IMG/VR virus record: IMGVR_UViG_3300012006_000003
Coordinates: 1 to 64,000 of that record
Direction: 5' to 3' (one strand)
From: a virus
Length of the DNA stretch: 64,000 nt
Made by a program: the position numbers and the translations under genes. Below, one piece after another: positions 10,001 through 19,000 of this stretch; positions within the stretch are counted from its first letter, which is position 1; each line of letters begins with the position of its first letter. Under the pieces are notes generated by a model. The model saw nothing but the letters and a program-made list of their open reading frames with translations. It was not told the DNA's origin and did no database searches.

Positions 10001-13000
10001 TGTTACACTACCAACTTTAGAACCAGTCTGAAATGTAAAGTACTGTATATTACCTTTCATCATTTGATGATGTAAAGACTCTAAGTCAGATCCTTTAACT
10101 ACAGTTGGTATCAACGGCATTAAGGCAAACTTATGCATTGAATTAACTGGTAATGCTGTATTAGCTAAGTGACCAAAGTGTTGTAATTTATATACAGGAA
10201 AGAAATGAGTTATGTCTTCTGCTTTAACAGTTTTACCATTGATGATGTCTTGAAATAATTTCTCTTGATCAGCTGACCAATTTTTCTCAACAAGTCTTAA
10301 TGTACGGTATGCATCAAAAGTTATAAAACCTTGACCATCACCCTCTTCCATTTCCTTATAAGCTTTTAGCTCTTTCTTTAATCTATAATCAACTTCAGCT
10401 TGAGTCAAGTCTCTTTTCTTATAGTCATCTCTTAATGCTTTCTCAATATGATTAATGTATATTGATTTTCTTTTAATGTCTTGTGCTATAGCTGTATTGT
10501 AAGTACCATTATAATTAAACATTGCATAGTCTGCACCAAAGTCAGGAGAATCAGCTAATTTAGCACCATAAGACGTACCATTAATTTTACTACTATTAAT
10601 AAAGTTCTGAGTATAAAGATCTGTCATAAAACCTCTACCACCAGATGTAGAACCTGTATTTCTTTTATGTAACTCTTGTTTAGCATGATTATACTGCACT
10701 ATATCACCATATATTAAACTTGCAGTTTCAAAGTTATGAATCCAAGCATTCATTGTATGAGCTTTAATAAGCATCTTCTCTTCTTCTGCAGTGGATAACT
10801 CGTATCTTTTTAATTTATTAGTTAATGCAGGATCAATCCATTTAGATTTTTGAAAATCTTTTTGGTTAACATATGTTTGGTCATTGAAGTATTTTGTTAT
10901 TTGCTTAGTAATATCAGCTTTTAATTCTGAATCAGTTTTTAAGTAATCAATTAAATTACCATCTTTTACTTTATCAATGATCTCATTTTTAGTATCCTCA
11001 GTTAATACAGCATCAAAAGCAGTAAAGAATTCACCGGCCATTCCTAATACAGTCTTACCATCAGCTGATAAGATCTCTCTATTGTAACCAACATACTTTT
11101 TAAACTCATCTTTATTAGCTCTTATTTTTTGTATTCTCATTAACTCAGCTTGAATGTACCCTATGAAAATGTTATCTACAGCATATTTATCTGCATTACC
11201 GTTAGGAACAAACATATCAATATCCACATATAAGTTACTTTTTTTCTTACCTAGTCCACCAATTATATTATTTCCAGACTTCATACCAAAAGATGATGAC
11301 TTAGATGCATGTCTCATAAATTCTTGGAAACCTGATTTTAACATCATGTTTAACTCCTGAATATATTTACTATGAACATCAAGAGAAGTAGTATTTGCAC
11401 CTTCATTAGTACCTACCATCTGACTACCAGAGATCATTACAAAATCAATCTTACCATCTTTTCTTCTATCCCATGTATTTTCATCTACATAGAATATACT
11501 TTTAAGTAATTGAGACTGCTCAGTGAAACCATTAATTTTAGGATTAAGGTAACGCATATATTTATACTTACTTTTTCTCCATAAGTCTCTACCATTATCT
11601 ACTGTATTGATTGCATTTACAATCATACTTACAGTATTATCTTCAATAAATTCATTAACAAGATTCTTCTCTGCATTTAATACACTGAAACTAGCATACT
11701 CTGTACCAAATTTACTCTGCAATTTAGCTAGATTCTGTAGAACTCCTTTTTCACTTTCAACCTTTTTATATATACCATCAGGTATTTTACCATAAAGTGC
11801 TTCAACAGGATTAGCTAAAAACTTTTGTATAAACTCTTTCTGTACTTCTGTAGCATTTCCTTTTTTAATTAATGCATGTATAGACTTTGTAATTGCAAAT
11901 AAATAAGGTATACCATATTTCTTTTCATTATTACTTAGCTCATCTTTAATGCTTTTTAAATCTTGAAGATCAATTCCAATTGCTCTAGCAAATTCAATTT
12001 GTTCTTTAGCTGTAGATACCGTATTGAATGCAGCTATTACTTTACTTATTTTTAATATAGATTTGTTATCAGCTGTTTTACCAATATACTCTGTCTCAGC
12101 AGATGAATTAAAATTACTTTTAAATCTGTTTATAATATTTTTAAACTCAATAGAAGCATCAGTTACTTCTGATTTATAACCACCAGTATCATTATCCTTA
12201 TCAATTGTTAACTGTTTATATATTAGTTTAGTTTTCTTAAAGTCTTGCCAAAATGCAGCTTTAATATTAAACTCTTCTATTGTATCAATATCTCTTGGAT
12301 TTGGGATCTTACTATTAATAAGTTGTACCAACTCAGGATACATGCTACTTGCCTCAACAAGTTTATCATACATTTTATTTGGGTCCTTTTCACCACCAAT
12401 TACTTTAGTAACAATATTCCATGTTTTACTAAAGTCAGCTAGTTCAGGAAAACCTAATGATCCTGTAACTTGTTTACCATCAACTACTTTAAATAAACTT
12501 TTTAAAATATAAAGAGTTTCTTTTTCAGCTAATTGTAATAGTGATTTTTGACCTACTTCATTTTTTGCTACTGCCTCAGATGAATCTACATTTTCAGGAG
12601 CAGATGTATCATTGTCTATTTCTTCCTCTTCTTCAGATATCTCAATGTATTTTTGCTTAATTAAATCAAATGTACTATGCTCTTTGTGAAAAGCAAGAAC
12701 ACTATCCCAATTACTTATAGCTTTGTCAATGATTCTAATCTTATCATTTAATACAGTTCTTTTATTAAAGTCTTCATCTGGAGTTGCTTCCAATTCAGCA
12801 TTAAAGTTTTCAAGCTTATTAGCAAATCTTTTTTTGATTGTAGCATAAGCAGCAGCTCTATTTTTATCATCAGCAAGGATCTGAATAGTACCTGTTTTAT
12901 TAGCAGTAACTAGGTTACCTAATGCATCAACAACTTTATCATCACGTCTTTTTACCCTTACTGCGTACAACTGATCAATAAATACAGACATTGCTGAGTC

Positions 13001-16000
13001 AAGCTGATTAGATACTTTAAGACTATCTTGATAGTTTAAAGCTAATTCTTTTGTTTCTGCATTGACAATACCACGTGCTCTATTAAGAGTGTTGAACATA
13101 TGGTTATCAACAAGTGGAGTATATTTGTTTAAAAGTTTAGGATTTTTACCAGCAAAATATAATCTTTCAAATAAATCATCTTGCATAGATCTTTTACCAA
13201 GTAATGCTTTAATAAAATTCCAGATTTGTCTGAATATAGTATTTCTTATAGGAGCATCACTTTTAGGTGACGGATCTTTAGCATAATCTCTATACTCTTC
13301 AGCAAGTATTTCTTCTACCTCTTCTGGAGAAAGATCATAATTATTTAATCTTTTTCTAGTTTCAGCATATAACTTAGTTTTTTGGGCTTTAGTTAAATAT
13401 AACTGAGTAAATGCATGCCAAGCTTCATGGTATAAATCTACAGCAGAACTACCAGTAGCAGTATCTAATTGTATTTTAACATCCTCTAATCTTTTACCAG
13501 CTATAACAAATCTTGCATAAACATCAGAGTTAACAATGTTAGCCATGTGTTCAAGCTTAATAAACTTAGACAATGGAGAATTAGCCCACCACTCTTTAGC
13601 AGCAACTATCTGTTCTTTAGTAACACCATTAGGTAGTTTACTTGATCTATTTAAAGTTATGTCCCCTGAATCTAGCAAATCCATTATATCAGACATGTCA
13701 TCTGAAGCATTAATATCAGATGGTGCAAAATACTCAGCATCAATTTTTGGTGCCTCTTCTTTTTTAGCTTCAGGTGTCTTAGGTGTTTTAGGTAATAAAG
13801 TATAATCAGTTTCACTAACTTGACCTATTTTTTTATTATTTGAGTCATATATTGAAATTACACCTGTTTTTGGCACACCTTTGCTTGTAACAATATCATT
13901 AACAATAAATGTTACAGGATCACCAGATTTAATACCAGCAATTGGTTTACCACCCTCATATCTACCTTCTACAAGTACACCATCTACAGTTAATGTAAAT
14001 GTAGCATCTGTAAGAGATTTAAGAGCTGTTATAGTACCAGATAATTTATCATTTTTCTTAAGTTTGCCTATAAGTTCATCTTTTCTTATTTTTATTCTAG
14101 ACTCTCTATTATTGTTTACCTCTTCTTCAGCAATACTTATTTCATCATTAAAATCAGTATTTATATTAAATTGAAAGTATGGGTTGTTATTACTAGTTGC
14201 AACATCTTTTTTCTTTTGTCCAGCTACACCTACAATTTTTAAATTTTGAGCTAATAAAAAATCAATATATTGAGTTGGTCTTTTAAAAAATTCTTTGTTT
14301 GCAATATCATATAAATTAAATGTTGCAGAACCATTAAGTAAATTTTCATTAATGGTCATGTTTGTAGGATAGTATATTACTTCACTATCACTTTTTATAT
14401 ATGGACTTTCATATAGTAAAGAGTCAATAATTAATTGTTCCGCTTTAGGTTCTGAAAGAGTTATTTCTTTAGCACTTGTAGATGCATTTGCTTTAATCTT
14501 AACAGTTAACTCATTAGTAGTTGAATTATAATTTACCCATAATTTTCTTGTAGTTTGAGCATTAATTGCATTATTTGTAAACTGCATATAGAAATCATTT
14601 TTTACATTGTTTTCTATATTTGGATTCATTAATACAGCAGCAATTTGCTTAATATACTCTTCACCTAAATTAGGTCTATCAATTGTATACTCTACATCAT
14701 CAACACGGACATAAGCTTCACTTGTTGTAGTATTAATTTGAATATTAGGTTTTTTTATGTTATACTCTTGTAATAACATATCTAATGTTACTGTATTACC
14801 ATGTGAGAATATATCTGATATACCAGCACTTACACCTTTGATACTTAATAATGGTACCTTTTTTGGATCACCTGTTCTTACTTTATTAGTTAAAGCTTTT
14901 AAGTCTTGAAACTGCTCTTGTTGTTTTTTATCTACTATTTCAAGTTGAGCTTCATATGTAGTATTTTGATTCAGTAACCATTTCTTATAGGTATCAATTC
15001 CCATACCCATTTTATAAGCTACTTTCTCAAGGATGTCTTCAGGAGAAAGTATTCTATCTTCAATACCATAGATATCAGTAACTCTTAATCTATCTGAGTC
15101 TTTTTCATTTCTTACATCTCTTAAGAACTGATATACAATTTGACCACCTTCATTCTTTGTAGATATTTTACCAAACTCATCAAAGTATATTGGGTTACCA
15201 CCTGCATCAGATACTACTAAAGCAACTATATCTTTTATAGGAGTAATTCCTTTCTTACGTGTAACATCTTCTGAAATAGAATTACCTTTTTTTAATAGAT
15301 TTACAGTTGTTGTATCTAATAAACCTTTTGCATTAAGAGATCCTAATAATTCAGGTTTAAGTTTAATTACTCTACCTTCATATAATAATTCACCTAATGC
15401 AGAATCTCTTTTACTATTGTTTCTTATGCTTCTTATAGTTCTATAGATTCTTGCCTTATTAAGATCTTTTCTTTCTCTACCTAGAGTATCTTTTTCATCA
15501 GGGTTTCTTGGTTCAAGTTCTTGCATAGTGGATGTGAAAGCACTTGATGCTTGCCATCTAAACGGGTCATTTAATATCTCATCTAACTCATCATTGTTAG
15601 TAGATAAAGGATCATTTAAAATATTATTCTGGATTTGAATATCTATTTCTAAATCCTTTGCTGTAGCTTTTGGTCTAAAATATTTTAGTGTTTCAAGTAA
15701 ACCCTTATCAACATTTTTAAATTTTGCTATAAGCTCTCTAATAAAGTTTGCATCAAAGTCTAATGTTTCTAACTCAGCTTGATTACTTGCTTTGTTTATT
15801 AAAGTTGGTACAATCTGTAAAAAAGATGATGCTACATTAATATCTTTTCTTGACTCTATTTGTTCAAATAGATTCTTCATAAAAGTGTCAACTTCAGCCT
15901 TAGTAAAAGGTTTTCCTCCTTCTAAAGCTGTCAACATTTCTTTATATACTAACTTGTATAAGTTCTCAACTTGTGCTTCTGATAATGAACAGTGTAGCTT

Positions 16001-16003
16001 CAT
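4070..16003 (-). CDS. Giant virion RNA polymerase polyprotein with metallopeptidase and accessory enzyme modules
   Basis: 3977 aa. The RNA polymerase core is identified by DFDVDK at residues 2326-2331, preceded by RIPVQGLNSMEFMEV and PSEIVAKSGA. This matches the DxDxD metal-binding motif of the second double-psi barrel in crAss-like single-chain polymerases (phi14:2 gp66 type). A likely first-barrel segment (HKFALMPLIP) lies upstream, and a conserved helical block (KDAWIFFIQAN) follows near residues 2490-2510. Residues 859-863 are HEAWH, with EEILAEEY downstream as candidate third ligand: a gluzincin-like peptidase that could process this chain. Residues 3084-3850 hold DUF4326-like, AlkB-like, SLOG and NADAR modules separated by TQPS/TQQQ linkers. 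The start has leader TTAATATT, 4 bases after the previous stop. The polymerase call is strong, the peptidase good, and the C-terminal modules good to moderate. Confidence 0.92.
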   Translation of the reverse strand: MKLHCSLSEAQVENLYKLVYKEMLTALEGGKPFTKAEVDTFMKNLFEQIESRKDINVASSFLQIVPTLINKASNQAELETLDFDANFIRELIAKFKNVDKGLLETLKYFRPKATAKDLEIDIQIQNNILNDPLSTNNDELDEILNDPFRWQASSAFTSTMQELEPRNPDEKDTLGRERKDLNKARIYRTIRSIRNNSKRDSALGELLYEGRVIKLKPELLGSLNAKGLLDTTTVNLLKKGNSISEDVTRKKGITPIKDIVALVVSDAGGNPIYFDEFGKISTKNEGGQIVYQFLRDVRNEKDSDRLRVTDIYGIEDRILSPEDILEKVAYKMGMGIDTYKKWLLNQNTTYEAQLEIVDKKQQEQFQDLKALTNKVRTGDPKKVPLLSIKGVSAGISDIFSHGNTVTLDMLLQEYNIKKPNIQINTTTSEAYVRVDDVEYTIDRPNLGEEYIKQIAAVLMNPNIENNVKNDFYMQFTNNAINAQTTRKLWVNYNSTTNELTVKIKANASTSAKEITLSEPKAEQLIIDSLLYESPYIKSDSEVIYYPTNMTINENLLNGSATFNLYDIANKEFFKRPTQYIDFLLAQNLKIVGVAGQKKKDVATSNNNPYFQFNINTDFNDEISIAEEEVNNNRESRIKIRKDELIGKLKKNDKLSGTITALKSLTDATFTLTVDGVLVEGRYEGGKPIAGIKSGDPVTFIVNDIVTSKGVPKTGVISIYDSNNKKIGQVSETDYTLLPKTPKTPEAKKEEAPKIDAEYFAPSDINASDDMSDIMDLLDSGDITLNRSSKLPNGVTKEQIVAAKEWWANSPLSKFIKLEHMANIVNSDVYARFVIAGKRLEDVKIQLDTATGSSAVDLYHEAWHAFTQLYLTKAQKTKLYAETRKRLNNYDLSPEEVEEILAEEYRDYAKDPSPKSDAPIRNTIFRQIWNFIKALLGKRSMQDDLFERLYFAGKNPKLLNKYTPLVDNHMFNTLNRARGIVNAETKELALNYQDSLKVSNQLDSAMSVFIDQLYAVRVKRRDDKVVDALGNLVTANKTGTIQILADDKNRAAAYATIKKRFANKLENFNAELEATPDEDFNKRTVLNDKIRIIDKAISNWDSVLAFHKEHSTFDLIKQKYIEISEEEEEIDNDTSAPENVDSSEAVAKNEVGQKSLLQLAEKETLYILKSLFKVVDGKQVTGSLGFPELADFSKTWNIVTKVIGGEKDPNKMYDKLVEASSMYPELVQLINSKIPNPRDIDTIEEFNIKAAFWQDFKKTKLIYKQLTIDKDNDTGGYKSEVTDASIEFKNIINRFKSNFNSSAETEYIGKTADNKSILKISKVIAAFNTVSTAKEQIEFARAIGIDLQDLKSIKDELSNNEKKYGIPYLFAITKSIHALIKKGNATEVQKEFIQKFLANPVEALYGKIPDGIYKKVESEKGVLQNLAKLQSKFGTEYASFSVLNAEKNLVNEFIEDNTVSMIVNAINTVDNGRDLWRKSKYKYMRYLNPKINGFTEQSQLLKSIFYVDENTWDRRKDGKIDFVMISGSQMVGTNEGANTTSLDVHSKYIQELNMMLKSGFQEFMRHASKSSSFGMKSGNNIIGGLGKKKSNLYVDIDMFVPNGNADKYAVDNIFIGYIQAELMRIQKIRANKDEFKKYVGYNREILSADGKTVLGMAGEFFTAFDAVLTEDTKNEIIDKVKDGNLIDYLKTDSELKADITKQITKYFNDQTYVNQKDFQKSKWIDPALTNKLKRYELSTAEEEKMLIKAHTMNAWIHNFETASLIYGDIVQYNHAKQELHKRNTGSTSGGRGFMTDLYTQNFINSSKINGTSYGAKLADSPDFGADYAMFNYNGTYNTAIAQDIKRKSIYINHIEKALRDDYKKRDLTQAEVDYRLKKELKAYKEMEEGDGQGFITFDAYRTLRLVEKNWSADQEKLFQDIINGKTVKAEDITHFFPVYKLQHFGHLANTALPVNSMHKFALMPLIPTVVKGSDLESLHHQMMKGNIQYFTFQTGSKVGSVTSDGKADKIYNDGGVEKTLRSDIQFTPNTVYLEYVKNVTAVPDKYKGKTVFATQLRKLILEGLYENGEIVENYKQYTSQIRAYENAVDNYTSILKKELLEEIGYEKVDGKYVSGDLSKFMDVIQRELERKEIPEHLIDYIQVGSDNKITKDLSLHMLSGDIEKMITSIIEKRIVKQKVKGEPLVQVSSAMSNGLWDSGLKFDKAQTKDIEKYLGSNNLPFYYPGEDGKTTAMKVAIALQGDFNNLLNLKDNDGKVIGTRERLNEMIKNDEWLNKGNNRKAVTMTAVRIPVQGLNSMEFMEVYEFLDPAAGNIIIPPSEIVAKSGADFDVDKLTTFMPNIDANGQYVESGMDEETLDRLIAASKKKGDKAEMTRLIKLHKAALENRLIDSIRGLLELPETYATLIRPNDTYLMKDIADKLVDQLPEYSRYKTISPTNTLEVGYNLHKHEANMIGKDVLGIIALENALNPLYTSLGAALPKTYKGLVKNKVTKKYEEDPSIDYDMRLLLNHTKTKDGRISLSGINSQDNKDKIADLISHLMNGSVDVEKDAWIFFIQANKELIPMMLGLLKAGVPKEEAILFISQPLVIEYANQQRLYGSTYANLTGKPTKQDESAKYNALQATLRQTDISNAIYDANETRLTKALANAEPDTAVVVRLSGISEKGKVFKTTIKKLKSDIKKDKINLYDIESINTKEAPLFKYIIANPNDEFYHPLSWANYKDVALAATKGIDKFSLSDLEEIIETKDTTSRRAVAAFMHYLEYEKQIKAMSDLKRQSNPDTTTSKTIQEILQKRLGLDMLTESSMLEPALISKLRNQSILGSFFDNTLTPDLVEPIFPLTDDRKVSEYLLDYLKNKTVPAKYGDGADGVTNFITSFKNAMVNYIYQNRLNEIISTGESFPGIPQSLTSLDHQEFVTKFMSMLSENTHLKELYSVLEQITDVPVNIFDAKTKKIKDQISVLTLNNKAVVKGELASAYHQNLIDLADDTVIKVNDPVKNKEISDMFKALPLISILQNGVGSTKYGLSYVLPDTTYFEIVEPASRAFIENNMNNVTFNKITEMMIANDPNVNNYIVGKVATRSTQPSTSVNSNDIYSQLENKNVVISNIKTKDGKYDRDANIKEAKANNRVYTMEMVSDINSFSNPWAHFIRTGTIKTNTIKEAVINYIDWLTTDKFKDVKPKRKAFILDVLKSGKLKGRQLQYYAELGEPSHAIALDYLINKYDWGTPSTQPSAQATVQPIGVKEVIPQYGVIQASTNPTKEFDNKLVNAISDNIKKNAYVENGSSTANLMFSYGWQWKGNNTKKVTGEKLKVQPAQVDFNATGKLQPIKPYYFYDSKYNDGTPVPNIKELDFLKKHIEKTLGKDMSNYDIALNNIYTKGTKLFRHTDIDESNTAKGYPVVVYVLGNEHKVRVDDNGGKAVRGAGQMVNPKTLTLHNGDIYTFGMDGKGRFEAVHDVIEAPKTDSSFPPITLPDGTVTSNYTVTFTFRRAADLEPGMPTQPTKISTQQQQENVTGKINFEENQTGGYPARTRINASADATIHLADNFETPGEILTKKSVQEQDKIYIKLATTNQNLSKFNKEKMSASINSAVDILNKFNAKTLNIAGNGIYDMKGRTQEEVDEFMYILLSGIVNSPNLKNKITLIRSGGQTGFDEAGAKAGMKLGIPTIVLAPKDWEFRTNEGNVKNEQAFKARFNTQQQGSDTKINIYAGTGENAELSNFAERPVKLGNETFRTPEGAYQAMKIWFTNAVLLGTPTSKENLEILEKLKTASGKQAKALGREITDLSDGTWDRDSSGVMKNILKLSFEQNPDALAKLLATGNATLTHTQDKGKWGTEFPKLLMEVREELRGTQSTQQQAPVGETNEEPDGQSGEQVVEKIEDRLISTKKASFVIKPDGRIFNANGTELTDKTSINIINIKKELEDGTLRMSNFNNKKYYILSDNTIADSGETGGQESTLDAETKKIILDKATTYKPNCNI
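4454..4915 (-). other. NADAR (YbiA-like N-glycosidase) domain within the polymerase chain
   Basis: Residues about 3697-3850 of the 3977-aa protein. Family hallmarks are in order: NIYAGTG entry strand, LSNF at 3715-3718, GNETFRTPEGAYQAMK with E3734 as the probable catalytic Glu, then VMKNILKLSFEQNP, LLATG and KWGTEF with W3831. Known NADAR proteins cleave N-glycosidic bonds in riboflavin intermediates or remove ADP-ribose from guanine nucleotides and DNA. ADP-ribose removal would counter a DarT-like host defence, but the substrate is not determined by sequence. Confidence 0.85.
4934..5476 (-). other. YpsA/cpYpsA-type SLOG nucleotide-binding domain
   Basis: Residues about 3510-3690 of the 3977-aa protein. 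The key motif SGGQTGFDEAGAKAG begins at residue 3644 and is followed by LGIPTIVLAPKDWEFR; a beta-alpha unit KTLNIAGNGIYDMKGRTQEE precedes it. This fits the Rossmann-like SLOG superfamily, YpsA branch, which binds nucleotides or nucleotide-derived ligands. A role as sensor or sponge for a defence signal is possible but only inferred. Confidence 0.75.
5504..6313 (-). other. AlkB-like 2-oxoglutarate/Fe(II) dioxygenase domain
   Basis: Residues about 3231-3500 of the 3977-aa protein. The iron triad is visible: H3383-T-D3385 in KLFRHTDID and H3452 in FEAVHDV. The 2-oxoglutarate-binding Arg is at 3485 or 3486 in VTFTFRRA. The preceding NNIYTKGTKLFRH matches the AlkB pattern of Asn-x-Tyr before the HxD. 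AlkB-type enzymes repair alkylated nucleic-acid bases, and relatives hydroxylate bases. Which applies here cannot be told. Confidence 0.8.
6326..6754 (-). other. DUF4326-like module
   Basis: Residues about 3084-3226 of the 3977-aa protein, bordered by TQPS linkers on both sides. SNPWAHF (N3141-P-W) is followed by a helix with YIDWL, then LKGRQLQYYAELGEPSHAIALDYL with H3209. This resembles the NP, WL and GK.L.C.C...CH pattern of DUF4326, but the Cys residues typical of that family are absent, so the call is tentative. DUF4326 proteins have no settled function. Confidence 0.5.
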
Positions 16004-16007
16004 AATA

Positions 16008-19000
16008 TTAACAGTCTAAATCATTTAATAAATCTTCATAAATAGTGTCTAGTGATTTCTCACTAGCCTCAGTCTCAGCTTTCCCAAGGGCACCTTTTTT
16101 ATCAATAAAATCTTGCGCCTTCTTAATTGATTCAGCTATTACTTCTTTATCCATTTCATCAATTTTTTGCTCACCTAATTGAGCATCTTTTGCTTGTTGA
16201 ATTGAAAGGGTTGTAACATGTTTATCCAACTTAGACAAAGGTAATGTTTTTTTATCTTTTCCATATTGAAATTCTACACCAGTTTCTGTTGATTTAATAA
16301 CTGTAATTTTAGAACCTTTATCAGCAAAAAGTTTATCTTTTTCTCCTGGTATAGGTTCTTTAACTATTACAGTATCTCCTTTATGCAAGATTGTTTTAGA
16401 TAGCTTTGTATTTGCTAATTTAAACTCTTCTTTTTTAGCATTGACTAAATCAACAATAGCCGGTCTATCTTCAATTGTGATTTGATTGTTTACAAGACCC
16501 TCTCTTAAATTTACTAAATATTCTTCTAATACTGGTCCTTCATTGATAGATTCTAGTTTATTTTTAACCTCTTCAATAGTAATTCTAGGCCCTACTTGTT
16601 TTTCAACAACATTCTTTTTATTAACAGTTGTGCTTGTAGGTTGTACAGCACCATTCTTTATGTTTTTATTAATTAAATCTAACCATTCATCAAATTCTTT
16701 ATCTGTACCTGAACTATCTAATTCTGTTGTATTTAAACTTGTAATAAGAGCCATTAGTCCTGATTCAGTCCTTGTGTTTTCTTTTAAACCTTTAATTTTA
16801 TAATCTAATTTTGTACCTGTCTGAGATTGAAATTCTTTTTTCCAAAGCCTATTTATTTTAAAATGGTTGTTAAAATCGTATACAACTTTACCAGACTGGT
16901 CTTTAATTAGATTAGTTGCTCTATTAATATACATATCAGGAAATACAAAGTTTTTGTTTAATAACTCTGCAACCTTATCAATTTCAGGAGAATAAGGCAT
17001 TTTACCTGTTGCTTTGTCAACATTGCCTTTAACTAACCATGCTCCTGTATAACCAAAGAATGGATACCAATCACCTTGAATTTTATCAGATGTTCCAGCT
17101 GATGATTTATAGAAAGGTACAAGTTGTCCATTGATTTTTGCTACAACAAATAATCTACCTTGCATTGCTTCAAACACAACTGCACCTTCAGGATTAAGTT
17201 GAGTGTTAACTATTTCTTTATTTGTTTTTTTATCTATTACTGTTAATGTATTATCCGGTACAACAAGTATATCCTTTAAAGGAGCCATGTTGATATAAAT
17301 TCTACCTACTGGATCTTTATCTGCTGTAATGAAAAATTCTTTTGCATCTTTAATTTGATTTGTAACAGGTTTAGTTTTTACCGTGTCAATGATATTGTCA
17401 CCGTTAGATATACTGTTTACAGTAGGAGATTTTTTACTTAAAGCATCATTTTTAGTATAAAGCTTACCATTGCTAAAGTATCCATAATTGAACTTAGTAG
17501 GTATTTTACCTACGGTCATTTCTGGATATGTTTCAAGCATTTGATCTTCTATAGTATCCAGGCTTACCTTTTTTTCAAGAGTAGATTCACCAAATTCAGA
17601 TTTAGGAAAAGCAAGTATAAACATACCAAGCTGACCTCTATGTGGAGACTCACCTTTCTGTAATTTTAATAACGCATTATATAAAGATTCTTTACTACCT
17701 ACACCTACTGTACCTTGAAGTGCAGTACCTAAATTATATTTAAATTGTGTATCATATATATTTTTAGCAACATCGTCACCAGTTACATGTAAACCATAAA
17801 TCATATCATCAGGTAAAGCTCTTACTTGATCTCTCAAGGCTTCTTTATCTGCTAGTGATACTTCTTTTACTTTCTTTACTTGTTTACCTTTAGCTTCAGC
17901 TATTTCATCAGCAAAAGCTAATGCGTTTAAATCATTATCTAATTGTTCTTGGTATTTAATATATGGAATATCATCAGTGATTATATTCTTCTGGTCTTCT
18001 TTGCTTAGTGTCTTGATAACATCTTCTGGGTAACCCAATCTTTCAAACTCAGTTATAAGTTTTGGATTCATTGCTGTTGCAACTTTAATACCTAGCGTAT
18101 CACTGATTTTAATTACAGCATCAATCTTAGACTTAGCATCTCTAAACTCTGGATTCAATGGGAAATACCACTTATCAAGTCCAAGTAATTTTTGATTACT
18201 AGGTTGCTTAACTGAAGCAATCTTATACTCTTTTTGATTAATTGTAATCTCAAGAGGCATGATGTTTATTTCAGCATCAAGACCTGTCATCTTTTTCAAT
18301 AATCTTGCATAAGTATATTGTTGAAGTGTATAATCTTCAATTTTATTTAAGCCAGACTCTGTTCTTGTATCTTTTTGAAAACCGTTCCATTTCTTTTGCT
18401 CACCTGTTTTAAAGTCAACAATCTGTAACTTACCTGTTTGATCTATTAATAGTAAATCAATTTCACCAGCAACACCTGACTCTTCATCAAATACTTTAAT
18501 ATTATCTGCTAATACAAATAACTCACCTGAATCAATCTTTGCCTTAAGAGGTTTAATAAAACTATCTGGTCCAAATAATTCATCATAAGCTTCTCTAGAT
18601 ATTCTTGCCTCATCAAACTTAGGTGTTTGACCTGGTGTAAAAAAGCTTCTTAACTGTTTATCTAAGTACGTACCTGCAGTTCTTGTATACTCATAAGCAT
18701 TTTCTGATATAAAACTTTGAATATCAACAAGTAAATCTTTTTTAGATTTAATAGGAGTTGTTGCTTCTTCTTTTAATAAATCTTTTAAATACTTTTTAAC
18801 TAAAGTAGATGTAGATTTAATCCCGTCTATTGTATCTTTAGTATAACCGGAATTACTTAAAGCAGGTAAAGTTGTATCAATTTCTGCCATGAATTTATTT
18901 ATACTGTTGGTTGTAAGACCCTCTGTATCAATAGTTTTAGCAAAAGCTTCTGCAATTAATTTATTCCCTTTATATGTATACTTGTCTTCTTTAAACTTTT

